Source: a candidate division WOR-3 bacterium (GTDB lineage Bacteria; Hydrothermota; Tepidihabitantia; Tepidihabitantales; Tepidihabitantaceae). From it: a DNA stretch of 64,000 nucleotides. The DNA is taken from the NCBI GenBank assembly GCA_024653355.1, contig JANLFQ010000001.1, forward strand, positions 310,001-374,000. The letters run 5' to 3'. Both the position numbers and the translations under genes were made by a program. The notes under the pieces are model-generated. The model was not told where the DNA came from, searched no databases, and saw only the letters and a program-made list of their open reading frames with translations. Numbering within the stretch: the stretch's first letter is position 1; each line of letters begins with the position of its first letter. Positions 38,519 to 47,267 of the stretch are shown piece after piece.

Positions 38519-40371
38519 TTTTCAAACCTCAGGGTTAAAGTGTAAACGCCGTCTTCCCATTTGGTTTCAAGCGGGAAGCCAGTTTTGGTAACAAGTCGGT
38601 ATGCCCGGGTGTTGGAGTCAAGAACATAGCCCACGAACCCTTTTACTCCCTTTATCCGGGCAATGCGGATCAAATGGTTGAACAAAGCGGTGCCGATTCC
38701 TTTGTTCTGGTACTCGTCCTGAATTTCAATGGCGAATTCGGCAAAGCCAGTTGAAGGGTCAACATAGTAGCGGGTTGAACCAACAATTTGTTCGACGCCG
38801 TTGCGCCGGATGACAGCAACCAGCGCCATTTCCTTTTCGTAGTCGACATTGACAAACTTGGTCAGTTTCTCATGCGGCATTGCCTTGATGTAGCTGAAGT
38901 AGCGATAGAAAATTGTGTTGCGGGAGAAGGAGTAGAACAGTTCGCGCATCGCCGGTTCGTCGGTCGGTTTTATGGGCCGAATGAGGATTGTTTCGCCGCT
39001 GGGCAGTTGCACCTTGGTTTCGAACTCTTCCGGGTAGCGGGCGGAAACGAGCGAGTCTTCCGGTTGGTCCTGATAGACGAAATTCCTTCTTTTGGCTTCT
39101 CTTAACAGTTCGGCACGGAACTTAGGATGGGCGATTGATATTAAGGCAAGGGCACGTTCCCGGATTGATTTGCCGTGAAGGTATGCGACACCCCATTCGG
39201 TTACGACATAGTGGACATCGCCACGCGATGTGACCACTCCGGCACCTTCGGAAAGTACCGGAACAATGCGCGAGAATCGGTCATTGTCCCGCGTTGATTT
39301 TAAAACGATGATTGGTTTACCATCTTTTGCGCGGGCTGCCCCACGGACGAAGTCCAATTGTCCGCCGATGCCAGAATAGAAAAGGGAGCCGATTGAATCG
39401 GCGCAAACCTGGCCGGTTAAATCGACCTCAAGCGCCGAGTTGATTGAGACCATTTTTTCATTCTGAGCAATGACAAATGGGTCATTGGTATAGTCAACGG
39501 GATGAAACTCGAACATCGGGTTGTTGTTGATGTAGTTGTAAAGGCGCTGTGAGCCCATCGCAAAAGAGGCGACAACCTTCCCCGGGTGCAGGGTTTTCTT
39601 GCGATTGGTGATGACGCCGCTTTCAATTAAGTCGATGATGCCGTCAGAAAAAACCTCGGTATGGACGCCGAGGTCCTTTTTATCTTTCAGGTAGTAAAGC
39701 AGGGCGTCGGGAATGCCACCGTAGCCAATCTGGATTGTTGAACCATCGGCGATGAGTTCGGCAACATTTTTTGCAATGCGCTGGGCGACTTCACTCGGAC
39801 CCGGCGTGGTAAACTCATAAATTGGGGCGTCATTTTCAACCACAGTATGAATCTGGGAGATGTGGATAAAACTGTCGCCCAGGGTTCGAGGCATGCGCGG
39901 GTTGACCTCGGCGATGATGTGTTTTGCCGCTTCGGCAGCTGGTTTGGTGATGTCCACCGAAACCCCGAGACTGCAAAATCCGTGCTCATCAGGCGGTGTG
40001 ACCTGAATCAAGGCGACATCAATCGGCAGGCGTCCGGAGCGTAGCAAACGGGGCAGTTCGGACAAAAATATCGGGGTGTAGTCGGCTCGGCCCTTTTGCA
40101 CCGCCTCCCGGACATTAGCACTGATGAAGAAGGAGTTTGCCCGGTAACGAGTGGCAAGTGCCTCTTCAGCATAGGGTGCGACACCCAGCGTGAGAATATG
40201 AGTTACCTCGACATCTTCAACCGGCCGGTCGGCAAGCGCCTTTACCAGTTTCTGGGGTGTGCCACAAGCCGAGCCGATGAATATCCGGTCGCCGGGCTGG
40301 ATGAGTTCTAAGGCTTGCTCCGCGGTTTTGATTTTGTCTTTAAATTTCATTTGCCAGTTTTGGGTGTTCAT
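38515..40371 (-). CDS. Acetyl-CoA hydrolase/CoA-transferase fused to a GNAT acetyltransferase
   Basis: A 618-residue fusion. Residues up to about 430 form a CoA-transferase of the 4-hydroxybutyrate/acetate type: GSACGTPQKLVKAL, the GYGGIPDALL glycine loop and VCADSIGSLFYSGIGGQLDF. From about residue 450 a GNAT acetyltransferase follows, with IRPIKPTDEPAMRELF and the acetyl-CoA loop QNKGIGTALF. I chose the ATG at 40371 because AAGGAGG lies 9 bases upstream; it overlaps the end of the MBL gene by 32 bases. A longer frame to 40413 lacks such a site. The GNAT part may acetylate lysines or respond to acetyl-CoA level; this is inference. Confidence 0.9.
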   Translation of the reverse strand: MNTQNWQMKFKDKIKTAEQALELIQPGDRIFIGSACGTPQKLVKALADRPVEDVEVTHILTLGVAPYAEEALATRYRANSFFISANVREAVQKGRADYTPIFLSELPRLLRSGRLPIDVALIQVTPPDEHGFCSLGVSVDITKPAAEAAKHIIAEVNPRMPRTLGDSFIHISQIHTVVENDAPIYEFTTPGPSEVAQRIAKNVAELIADGSTIQIGYGGIPDALLYYLKDKKDLGVHTEVFSDGIIDLIESGVITNRKKTLHPGKVVASFAMGSQRLYNYINNNPMFEFHPVDYTNDPFVIAQNEKMVSINSALEVDLTGQVCADSIGSLFYSGIGGQLDFVRGAARAKDGKPIIVLKSTRDNDRFSRIVPVLSEGAGVVTSRGDVHYVVTEWGVAYLHGKSIRERALALISIAHPKFRAELLREAKRRNFVYQDQPEDSLVSARYPEEFETKVQLPSGETILIRPIKPTDEPAMRELFYSFSRNTIFYRYFSYIKAMPHEKLTKFVNVDYEKEMALVAVIRRNGVEQIVGSTRYYVDPSTGFAEFAIEIQDEYQNKGIGTALFNHLIRIARIKGVKGFVGYVLDSNTRAYRLVTKTGFPLETKWEDGVYTLTLRFEK

Positions 40372-41215
40372 AAATTTTATCCTCCTTAATTTGTTCAAAC
40401 TGATATTTGCCATCCTTTAATGTGATTTTTCCCATTACCGCTTCCCGGTCATGTTCTAAAACTGATAACCAGTTACCGTTGACCGCCTGGTTCAAAAGTT
40501 TTTCTTTCTGGTCCATTGAGTCGAGCGGAAAAAGGTCATAACCCATAATGTAAGGTACCGGAATGTGACTCTGGGTGGGAATCATATCGGACCAGAAGAT
40601 AGCGGTTTTGTTGTCACTGGTGATTTTGACTAATTGCATACCCCTGGTGTGACCGCCGGTGGGGAGTAATTGGATACCGGGGTAGATTTCAATTGAACCG
40701 TTGATCAGCTCAAGGAGATTGGTTTCTTTTAGAGGCAGAAAATTTTCGCCGAGGTAGGAGGCGCGCGAGCGCCGATTGGGATTGACTGCATCTTCCCATT
40801 CCGCCTGCTGAACTATGTAGCGCGCGCGGGGGAAGGTCGGAACCAATTTTCCGTCTTTTATTTGAGTGGAACCGCCACAGTGGTCAAAGTGCAGGTGGGT
40901 GAGTATTACCGTTGTAATATCTTCAGGCTTGAAACCAAGGCGGGCGAGACCGGACAGCACGGAGTCGGTCTTCTCAATGCGGTACCGTTCTGCGAAATTG
41001 GAGTCGTACTTATCGCCGATGCCGGTGTCGATAAGGATAAGTTCTTTTCCGGTAGCCACAAGGAGCGGACGCAGGGCGAGTTTGATACGATTCCGTTCAT
41101 CAGGGGGGTGTTTCTTTTCCCAGAGTGGTCTGGGAATGACGCCGAACATTGCCCCGCCATCAAGGCCAAAGAACCCGTCACAAAGAGGGTACAGTTTCAG
41201 TTTGCCAAAATCCAT
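40340..41215 (-). CDS. MBL-fold metallo-hydrolase
   Basis: A 291-residue metallo-beta-lactamase-fold hydrolase with the metal motif THLHFDHCGG, a further His in PTGGHTRGMQ and an Asp in IFWSDMIPTQ. The layout is like the quorum-lactonase or glyoxalase-II-like branch (it starts LYPLCDGFFGLDGGAMFGV). It has no signal peptide. It leads an operon with the CoA-transferase and acyl-CoA synthetase, so a thioester- or ester-related role in acyl metabolism is possible but unproven. A promoter ends 10 bases before its ATG, with no ribosome site. Confidence 0.88.
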   Translation of the reverse strand: MDFGKLKLYPLCDGFFGLDGGAMFGVIPRPLWEKKHPPDERNRIKLALRPLLVATGKELILIDTGIGDKYDSNFAERYRIEKTDSVLSGLARLGFKPEDITTVILTHLHFDHCGGSTQIKDGKLVPTFPRARYIVQQAEWEDAVNPNRRSRASYLGENFLPLKETNLLELINGSIEIYPGIQLLPTGGHTRGMQLVKITSDNKTAIFWSDMIPTQSHIPVPYIMGYDLFPLDSMDQKEKLLNQAVNGNWLSVLEHDREAVMGKITLKDGKYQFEQIKEDKIYEHPKLANEI

Positions 41216-41225
41216 TAGAAATGAT

Positions 41226-41253
41226 AGTTTAAAGGTATTTAACTACAAGTCAA
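41226..41253 (-). promoter_or_regulatory. Promoter of the MBL / CoA-transferase / acyl-CoA synthetase operon
   Basis: On the minus strand TTGACT (41248-41253) and TAAACT (41226-41231) have a 16-base spacer. The -10 box ends 10 bases before the ATG, the same layout as gcvT and nfo. Confidence 0.65.
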
Positions 41254-41530
41254 GATAACAGCAAGCGCCCGTTGGTAGTAACTGATCTTAATACCGGAAA
41301 AGGCAAATACAACCTTTAAGAAGGATGCATTTAGTATACTTTAAAGTATCCAGACAAAAACGGACAAATTTTGCCTATCATATTGAAATTTAAAATGTTA
41401 AATTGTACCGGGCTAATTTTCCCTACCCAACCCCGGGACAATATCGGGGATGGTATTGGAATTTATGAGCAGTCCCGCCCTTCAAGGTGGTTTATTCTGG
41501 GCAGGGAGGTCAATTCAACCTGTTAAATTG
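41254..41530. other. Gap with palindrome and hairpin between divergent promoters
   Basis: Part of a 393-base gene-free stretch (41216-41608). It contains a perfect 14-base palindrome ATACTTTAAAGTAT at 41336-41349, which could be a dimeric repressor site. It also has a hairpin CCAACCCCG (41427-41435) with CGGGGATGG (41445-41453), one mismatch in nine pairs. No coding potential was found. Confidence 0.5.
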
Positions 41531-41558
41531 TTGACATAGGCGTTTGTTGTGATATAAT
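41531..41558 (+). promoter_or_regulatory. Promoter of the P-domain lipoprotein gene
   Basis: Perfect consensus boxes TTGACA (41531-41536) and TATAAT (41553-41558) have a 16-base spacer. The leader is about 43 bases and carries AAGGAGGGAG before the ATG. Confidence 0.85.
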
Positions 41559-41608
41559 AAAATGTCGCTTCGGTCAAAGGAAGTAGATAAATCAAAAAGG
41601 AGGGAGTA

Positions 41609-42334
41609 ATGTTTCGTAGTAGACACGCGGTCGCATTCAGCGCTCTGTTCATTGCTGCCCTTGTCGTTGTAACAGGATGCAACCGCAATCACAAACCGCT
41701 AATCGCTTCTATTACTACCAGTCCGGCGGATTCGGTAACACCCAATGGTTTGGTTGTGCTAAAAGTCTTTGCGAGCGATGCCGATGGCGACCCGCTAACC
41801 TTTACCTGGACAGCAACCACCGGTACCCTTTCCGCTACGACCGGCGACAGCGTTATCTGGACGGCACCGAATGCGCCCGGGAGCGGAACGGTTACGGTAG
41901 TTTGTGATGATGGTAAAGGGGGAACAGATAGCGAAAGTGTGACGCTGAATGTCAGGGCGTGGCGTTACGGCAATGTGGACGAAACATTTGATGGTCCGGT
42001 TGCAATACCGAACCCCGGTTCCGTTGAGGTGAGCCTTGACCTTACGAATGAAGTTCCGGCCGGTGCGCGGGCAGAATCGGTATGGATTACGGTTGAGTTT
42101 GACCCGGACAGTTTGGACGGTGAATTTTTCGAAATGCGGCTTTATACGCCTTCAGGCCGGGAAATCCTTTTCTGGGACAATCGCGCCGCTCCCCTGGTGG
42201 TTGATGGCGAGTTGATACCTGCACTCACTGATGAGCCGGTGAAGGGTAACTGGCGTTTGAAGGTCATCCGTGAGGTGGCGGGTGAAGAGGGTGTCCTTGA
42301 CGCCTTTAACCTGGATATTGACTACCGCTGGTAA
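41609..42334 (+). CDS. Lipoprotein with PKD/cadherin-like and P-domain-like modules
   Basis: A 241-residue predicted lipoprotein with signal and lipobox VVVTGC. Residues of about 30-115 form a PKD or cadherin-like module (SDADGDPLTFTWTATTG, then VVCDDGKGGTDSESV). The rest resembles the proprotein-convertase P domain, with the closing GNWRLKVIREVAGEEGVLDA segment. P domains usually accompany secreted proteases; here it stands alone. It has the strongest promoter in the window plus an excellent ribosome site, so it is probably abundant. Its stop is 14 bases from the end of the convergent iorB. Confidence 0.85.
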   Translation: MFRSRHAVAFSALFIAALVVVTGCNRNHKPLIASITTSPADSVTPNGLVVLKVFASDADGDPLTFTWTATTGTLSATTGDSVIWTAPNAPGSGTVTVVCDDGKGGTDSESVTLNVRAWRYGNVDETFDGPVAIPNPGSVEVSLDLTNEVPAGARAESVWITVEFDPDSLDGEFFEMRLYTPSGREILFWDNRAAPLVVDGELIPALTDEPVKGNWRLKVIREVAGEEGVLDAFNLDIDYRW

Positions 42335-42348
42335 CAGGTAAAGCGAGT

Positions 42349-42945
42349 TTAGGATTGTGGGGCATTGGGCGGCGGGATTAGTTCCAGTCCCGCCGCAAAT
42401 GCCTGCAGGTTGGGTTCAACAAATTGGGGTTTGACCGTGGCACTGATGACCTGGCGATAGAGGTTCAAAGGGAAGTCAAGGAGACGCGATACGGCGCCCA
42501 GCATCACGGTATTTTGCATCCGCGGATTGCCCAGTTTGCAGGCAACATCAAACGCCGGAACAGGATAGTTCTTTGGTGCCCTGACGGCGATACGTTCATC
42601 AATGATTGTATCGGGAACTTTTTCCACCGCACCAATAAGAACCGGCAAGGGCTCGCTGCGAAGCGGGTCGTAGATTAAAGTACCGGACGGGGACAGGAAG
42701 TGAATGTAACGCAGTGCCTCCATTTTTTCAAAGGCGATGATGATATCAGCGTGCCCTTCTTCAATTAATGGTGCATAAACCTTTTTTGCCCAGCGAATGT
42801 GGCTGGTGACACTGCCCCCGCGCTGTGCCATACCGTGCACCTCGCTTTTTTTCACATCCAGTTTAGCCATAAGGGCGATGCGCGCCAGGACATCAGAGAA
42901 GAGTAAAACACCCTGACCACCAACACCGCAGACGAGGACGTTCAT
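42349..42945 (-). CDS. iorB: Indolepyruvate ferredoxin oxidoreductase, beta subunit
   Basis: Gamma-domain subunit of the two-subunit aryl-2-oxoacid oxidoreductase. The protein has 198 residues. GVGGQGVLLFSDVLA at the N-terminus and the KSEVHGMAQRGGSVTSH segment are diagnostic. It oxidises aryl pyruvates from aromatic amino acids to aryl-acetyl-CoA together with IorA. The ATG overlaps the iorA stop (ATGA). Confidence 0.95.
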   Translation of the reverse strand: MNVLVCGVGGQGVLLFSDVLARIALMAKLDVKKSEVHGMAQRGGSVTSHIRWAKKVYAPLIEEGHADIIIAFEKMEALRYIHFLSPSGTLIYDPLRSEPLPVLIGAVEKVPDTIIDERIAVRAPKNYPVPAFDVACKLGNPRMQNTVMLGAVSRLLDFPLNLYRQVISATVKPQFVEPNLQAFAAGLELIPPPNAPQS

Positions 42946-44663
42946 TCAATCGCCCCCTTCGGGCAGATTTCAACACACATCCCGCAGCCGGTGCAGGTGG
43001 TTGCGAGGATAAACGCTTTGTTATCGGCAAACGATAGCGCCGGACAACCAAGGGCAAGACAGGCTTGACAACCAATGCACTTTTCTTTATTCACTTTTTT
43101 GGATTCACCCTGTTTACCGGCGAGCAGGGCACAGGGTCTTTGCGATATGACAACCGCACTTTTATTTTCTTTAAGCAGGTTTTGAATGGTCTTTTTCGTT
43201 TCCCGTGGGTGGTAAGGGTCAATCCGAATTACCTGTTCCACACCGCAGGCGCGACAGAGCGTTTCAAGGTCAATCGGTTTGCTCGGTTCGCCTTTTAATG
43301 TTTTACCGGTGCCGGGGTGGTCTTGATGGCCGGTCATTCCGGTGGTGCGGTTGTCGGCGATTATCGTTATGACATTGGAATTGTTGTAAGTAGTGTTTAT
43401 AAGACCGGTGATACCGGAATGAAAGAAGGTGGAGTCACCGAGAACGGCGATGCGGGGGCGCGGGTCCGATTTCCCCAGCGCTTTGTCAACACCGTGGGCA
43501 AAGGTAATGGAAGCGCCCATATCAATACAGGTGTCCATTGCGCTGTGCGGTGGTAGGGCACCAAGCGTATAACAGCCGATGTCGCCGGCGATGATTGCCT
43601 TCTGCTTCTGCAGGGCGTAGAACAGTCCCAGATGCGGACAGCCCGGGCAAAGGGCAGGCGGGCGATTGGGAATTTCTTCTTCTAAAACCGGTTTTTCAAT
43701 CTTCTTTTCCGCAAAGGCAATGCGCACGATTCCCGAGTTGAGTTCACCATAGCGGGGCAGAAAATCTTTACCTTTTACCGGTAAGCCAAGGGCGCGGGTC
43801 TGGAGTTCGATAAATGGGTCAACCTCTTCAATTACAATCAGTTCTTTTACTTTTCGGGCAAAGTCAAGGACTAAATTACGGGGGAAGGGATAAACGAGTC
43901 CGAGTTTAAGGAATGACGCGTCCGGGAAAACCTCGCGGGCGTACTGGTATGCTACCCCGTCGCAGATTATGCCGAAATCAGGCTTACCCAGTTCCATACG
44001 GTTGATGGGTGATTTATCAGAATAGTCCTGTAACCTTAACAGACGCTTTTCAAGGTCAATGTGGCGGACCCGGGCAAATACAGGCAAGAGGGTAGTTTTG
44101 AAAAGTTGCTTTTCATAGCCCCGGGGCTTTTCAGCGCGGCGCGGCTCGAGTGTTACCACAGAACTGGAATGGGCGATGCGAGTTGTGATTCGGAGCAGGA
44201 CCGGTATGTCAAACTGTTCTGATAAGTCGAATGCCAGTTTTGTAAAATCTTTTGCCTCCTGGCTATCTGAGGGACTGAGCAGGGGAACTTTGGCGGCAAG
44301 GGCGTAAAAACGGTTATCCTGTTCGTTTTGCGAGGAGTGCAGTCCGGGGTCGTCGGCGGTGACAATTACCAGTCCAGCGTTGACACCGATGTAAGCCGCC
44401 GAGAACAAAGGGTCGGCAGCAACATTCAGACCTACATGTTTCATCGCTGCCAGACTGCGGACGCCGGCGAGCGCGGCACCGAGGGCGACTTCCAGCGCCA
44501 CCTTTTCATTTACCGACCATTCACAATAGACTTCTTGATATGTGGCAAGGGCTTCAAGGATTTCGGTTGATGGGGTTCCGGGATAGGCAGCGGCGACCAC
44601 GCAACCCGCTTCCCAGGCACCGCGGGCAATCGCCTCATCACCCAGTAGCAGTTCCGTGTTCAT
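42942..44663 (-). CDS. iorA: Indolepyruvate ferredoxin oxidoreductase, alpha subunit
   Basis: Thiamine-diphosphate and iron-sulfur subunit. The protein has 573 residues. The N-terminal domain opens LLGDEAIARGAWEAG, with AAYPGTPSTE; the thiamine-binding part has LCPGCPHLG and GDSTFFHSG. Two C-terminal clusters are visible: CIGCQACLALGCP (altered spacing) and CTGCGMCVEICPKG. Electrons go to ferredoxin. It has a ribosome site (AAGAAGG) and a leader of about 23 bases. Confidence 0.96.
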   Translation of the reverse strand: MNTELLLGDEAIARGAWEAGCVVAAAYPGTPSTEILEALATYQEVYCEWSVNEKVALEVALGAALAGVRSLAAMKHVGLNVAADPLFSAAYIGVNAGLVIVTADDPGLHSSQNEQDNRFYALAAKVPLLSPSDSQEAKDFTKLAFDLSEQFDIPVLLRITTRIAHSSSVVTLEPRRAEKPRGYEKQLFKTTLLPVFARVRHIDLEKRLLRLQDYSDKSPINRMELGKPDFGIICDGVAYQYAREVFPDASFLKLGLVYPFPRNLVLDFARKVKELIVIEEVDPFIELQTRALGLPVKGKDFLPRYGELNSGIVRIAFAEKKIEKPVLEEEIPNRPPALCPGCPHLGLFYALQKQKAIIAGDIGCYTLGALPPHSAMDTCIDMGASITFAHGVDKALGKSDPRPRIAVLGDSTFFHSGITGLINTTYNNSNVITIIADNRTTGMTGHQDHPGTGKTLKGEPSKPIDLETLCRACGVEQVIRIDPYHPRETKKTIQNLLKENKSAVVISQRPCALLAGKQGESKKVNKEKCIGCQACLALGCPALSFADNKAFILATTCTGCGMCVEICPKGAIE

Positions 44664-44693
44664 TTATACCTTCTTGAGAGGACCTTGATGTTT

Positions 44694-44722
44694 ACTTTAA
44701 CTAAAACCAGTCAGTGTGTCAA
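44694..44722 (-). promoter_or_regulatory. Promoter of iorAB
   Basis: On the minus strand TTGACA (44717-44722) and TAAAGT (44694-44699) have a 17-base spacer. The -10 box ends 30 bases before the ATG, leaving room for the AAGAAGG ribosome site. Confidence 0.55.
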
Positions 44723-44732
44723 ATCGGGCGTG

Positions 44733-45959
44733 CTATTTTACGATAATGAGTTGAATGGGTTTGTCCTTCTCTGTTTTAAAGAAAACACCGCTGGAACCCG
44801 GTTTGCCGGTAACAACTTTTCTACCCGCAGCGTCGAAGTAGACGCCTTTAAGTAACGACCGGGCACGGGAGATACTGGAGAAAATTTTCTGCGTTGGCGG
44901 GGATACAGGTGGTTCAAAAACCGCGGGCGGGTAGGTGCCACTGGCTTCAAGATAACGGGTGAGAATTTCGTTACGGAAGCGTTCGGTAACAGCCGGGTCG
45001 GTCAAGAGCAGGGTATTTTCATCGTTGGAAAGGTTGGCGTTCTGAGACCAGTTGGCAGAGCCGGTGATGATTAAACAGGAGTCGATGAGCATAATCTTTT
45101 CGTGCAGGACGCCGTTGCCAAATGGTATTGAGTCAATAAGAATCGGAATGTGCCATTGCCGGAGGCGAGGATACTCTGAAGCCGGGTCATTAGCACCGGC
45201 TTTGTCAATAGTACCGGCGATGGTTAATCCTCGATTCCAGAGAGCGATAAGTGTGTCACCGAGCGGGTCATAGGTAAAGGAGTTGATGGCGAAGAAGAGT
45301 TCACTGCGGGCGCGGCCAGCAATAGCGGCAATGGTATCAACCACCCGGTTTTGCGGTGAGAAGTACAGGTATGCCGGATAGCCGTTGATGAGAAACTGAT
45401 GGCTGGCAAGACGGTCCTGTTTCGCATTGTGAAAACGGGCGCTTTCCGGGACCGGGTTTGCTCCGGCTGAACCCCACATCTGGTTGAATTCGGCAAGATA
45501 GGCGGCGCAAAGGGCGGTGCTCGGTATTTCGAGGGCGCAGTCGGCAGACAGTTCATTCTGGTTGGCATTGTAGGATGCCACCCACACCACATCATTGGTG
45601 GGGTCTTCATCGATAAAATCCCGAATGGCGAATTTGTTGTGCATATAAGCCGAGCGCCCGGAAGAAGCGGAATCGGACCAGACTGTGATTCCGGCACTGC
45701 GCAGATAGGCAACCCAGGTGTTATTGAGCCGGGAATCATCGGTAATAACGCGCACCCGAACTCCCCGGTTATGGGCGTTGATTAAAGCGAGTGTGACATC
45801 AACCCGGGATGAGTTGTAGCAACAGTAATCGATGGAACTGGCGGCAGCGTTAAAAAATTCCACCAGCCGCAAACCGATGCTGTCCTGAGCAAACCAGACT
45901 TTTATTGTATCAGAAGATTCTGGGATAATAGCCAGTAGAAAGAGGAAGCAGAGATGCAT
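44733..45959 (-). CDS. Secreted phospholipase-D-like protein with sorting-like C-terminus
   Basis: A 408-residue exported protein with two HKD motifs: MHNKFAIRD (about residue 108) and LHEKIMLID (about 280). The second is followed by the typical GSANWSQNA. It can cleave phosphodiesters in lipid or nucleic acid; the substrate is unknown. The signal peptide lies at about residues 1-14. The C-terminal 45 residues carry VYFDAAGRKVV, SSGVFFK and a basic end, like the type IX sorting tails of the S8 and M14 proteins here. A GTG codon directly before the ATG is an alternative start. A TTGACA box (45989-45994 on the minus strand) lies at the right distance, but its -10 partner is poor. Confidence 0.92.
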   Translation of the reverse strand: MHLCFLFLLAIIPESSDTIKVWFAQDSIGLRLVEFFNAAASSIDYCCYNSSRVDVTLALINAHNRGVRVRVITDDSRLNNTWVAYLRSAGITVWSDSASSGRSAYMHNKFAIRDFIDEDPTNDVVWVASYNANQNELSADCALEIPSTALCAAYLAEFNQMWGSAGANPVPESARFHNAKQDRLASHQFLINGYPAYLYFSPQNRVVDTIAAIAGRARSELFFAINSFTYDPLGDTLIALWNRGLTIAGTIDKAGANDPASEYPRLRQWHIPILIDSIPFGNGVLHEKIMLIDSCLIITGSANWSQNANLSNDENTLLLTDPAVTERFRNEILTRYLEASGTYPPAVFEPPVSPPTQKIFSSISRARSLLKGVYFDAAGRKVVTGKPGSSGVFFKTEKDKPIQLIIVK

Positions 45960-46128
45960 CACTACCCCAACAAAATTTGCCCGAACTTTGTCAATCGGCG
46001 GAAGTTGATATTTAGTAGTGCGGGGGAGTGTATTAACACAAGACCGAGGATTAGATTAATATGCATTAAAATATTTTGATTATTACATTTTAGTTTTTGA
46101 TAAACAATTGTCAATCTGGAGGCAAAAT

Positions 46129-46156
46129 TTGACAGTGGCGGTTTGATGAATAATTT
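46129..46156 (+). promoter_or_regulatory. Possible promoter of the PEBP lipoprotein gene
   Basis: TTGACA (46129-46134) and TAATTT (46151-46156) have a 16-base spacer. A start at the usual distance would fall within the AAGGAGG ribosome site at 46161, so this pair may be shifted or wrong. Confidence 0.45.
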
Positions 46157-46174
46157 TGAAAAGGAGGTAAATGT

Positions 46175-46747
46175 ATGAAGTTTACTGGCTGGCTGATTAC
46201 GGGCTTTTTCTTTTTCTGCTACTGCGGTGGGGCAAAGACCCCAACTTCAGCAGGCAGTACAGGTAAAGTTGAACCGTTGCCGGTATCAAAAATGCAACTT
46301 TTGAGTCCGGCGTTTGCCGAAGGCGATAGGATTCCGGTTCGCTATACCGGTGACGGAGAAGACATCTCGCCCGAACTGGTATGGGATAGTGTTCCTGAAG
46401 GCGTTGTCAGTTTTGCCTTGATCTGCGCAGACCCGGATGCGCCTTTGGGCACCTTTATTCACTGGGTGATTTACAACATCCCCGCTCCGGTGCGGCGTCT
46501 ACCTGAAGGCGTTGCCAAAAAGGAGCAACTGGACGATGGAATTAAACAAGGGGTTAATTCGTTTCAGCGCATAGGATACAATGGACCAAAGCCACCGCCC
46601 GGCAAACCGCACCGCTATGTTTTCCAGTTGTATGGATTGGATACGGTGCTTGATTTACCATCGGGTGCTTCCGCCGGGAAAGTTCAGGAGGCGATGGCGG
46701 GTCATATTAAGGCAGAAGCAAGGTTAATGGGGATTTATGGCAGATAA
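46175..46747 (+). CDS. YbhB/YbcL-family (PEBP-like) lipoprotein
   Basis: A 190-residue member of the phosphatidylethanolamine-binding/Raf-kinase-inhibitor-like family. The N-terminus is a short signal with a possible lipobox ending FFCYC. The family body has SPELVWDSVPEGVVSFALIC, DPDAPLGTFIHWVIYNIP and GYNGPKPPPGKPHRY, which carry the conserved ligand pocket. Bacterial members have no settled function. A strong ribosome site (AAGGAGG) precedes the ATG. Its end overlaps the DUF6125-like gene by 11 bases. Confidence 0.92.
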   Translation: MKFTGWLITGFFFFCYCGGAKTPTSAGSTGKVEPLPVSKMQLLSPAFAEGDRIPVRYTGDGEDISPELVWDSVPEGVVSFALICADPDAPLGTFIHWVIYNIPAPVRRLPEGVAKKEQLDDGIKQGVNSFQRIGYNGPKPPPGKPHRYVFQLYGLDTVLDLPSGASAGKVQEAMAGHIKAEARLMGIYGR

Positions 46748-47267
46748 AGAAGAACGTTTTCCGCAACTGAAAAGTTTGTCCCGAGAGGATTTAATCGGTC
46801 TTTTAGAAGATGCGGCGAAAAACTGGCTGGCGCACGACGGGTTGTGGTTTCAGGCGGTGGAAGCAAAGTTCGGGATGGAAGCGGCAATTGAACTTGACCG
46901 TGAAGCGTGGCGCCGGTTTACGGTAGTTGAGGCAAAGCGGATTATGGAGCGGCATAAAATACTGCCCGGGGGCGGAATTCCAGCGCTCGTGAAGGCGCTT
47001 TCCTTTCGGCTTTATGCATATATCAACCGCCAGGAGGTGATTGAGGTAAGTCCAAACCGGGTGGTGTTTCGGATGAACGACTGCCGGGTTCAAAGCGCCC
47101 GGCAACGCAAAGGTTTGGCGGATTTTCCCTGCAAAACGGTCGGGCTTGTTGAGTATGAGTGGTTTGCCAAGACAATTGATGAACGCATCCAGACCCGCTG
47201 CCTTTATTGCCCTCCAGATGAGCATCCACCAGATGCCTGGTGTGCCTGGGAGTTTGTCATTAAATGA
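46737..47267 (+). CDS. DUF6125-like cytosolic protein
   Basis: A 176-residue protein with a family-like N-terminal part (AAKNWLAHDGLWFQAVEAKFG and DREAWRRFTVVEAKRIM) and a C-terminal Cys-containing part (MNDCRVQSARQRKGL, DFPCKTVG, RCLYCPPDEHPPDAWCAWEF). It resembles what I remember as DUF6125, of unknown function; the four or five cysteines could bind iron-sulfur or zinc. It is coupled by overlap to the PEBP gene before it and radC after it (ATGA). Confidence 0.8.
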   Translation: MADKEERFPQLKSLSREDLIGLLEDAAKNWLAHDGLWFQAVEAKFGMEAAIELDREAWRRFTVVEAKRIMERHKILPGGGIPALVKALSFRLYAYINRQEVIEVSPNRVVFRMNDCRVQSARQRKGLADFPCKTVGLVEYEWFAKTIDERIQTRCLYCPPDEHPPDAWCAWEFVIK

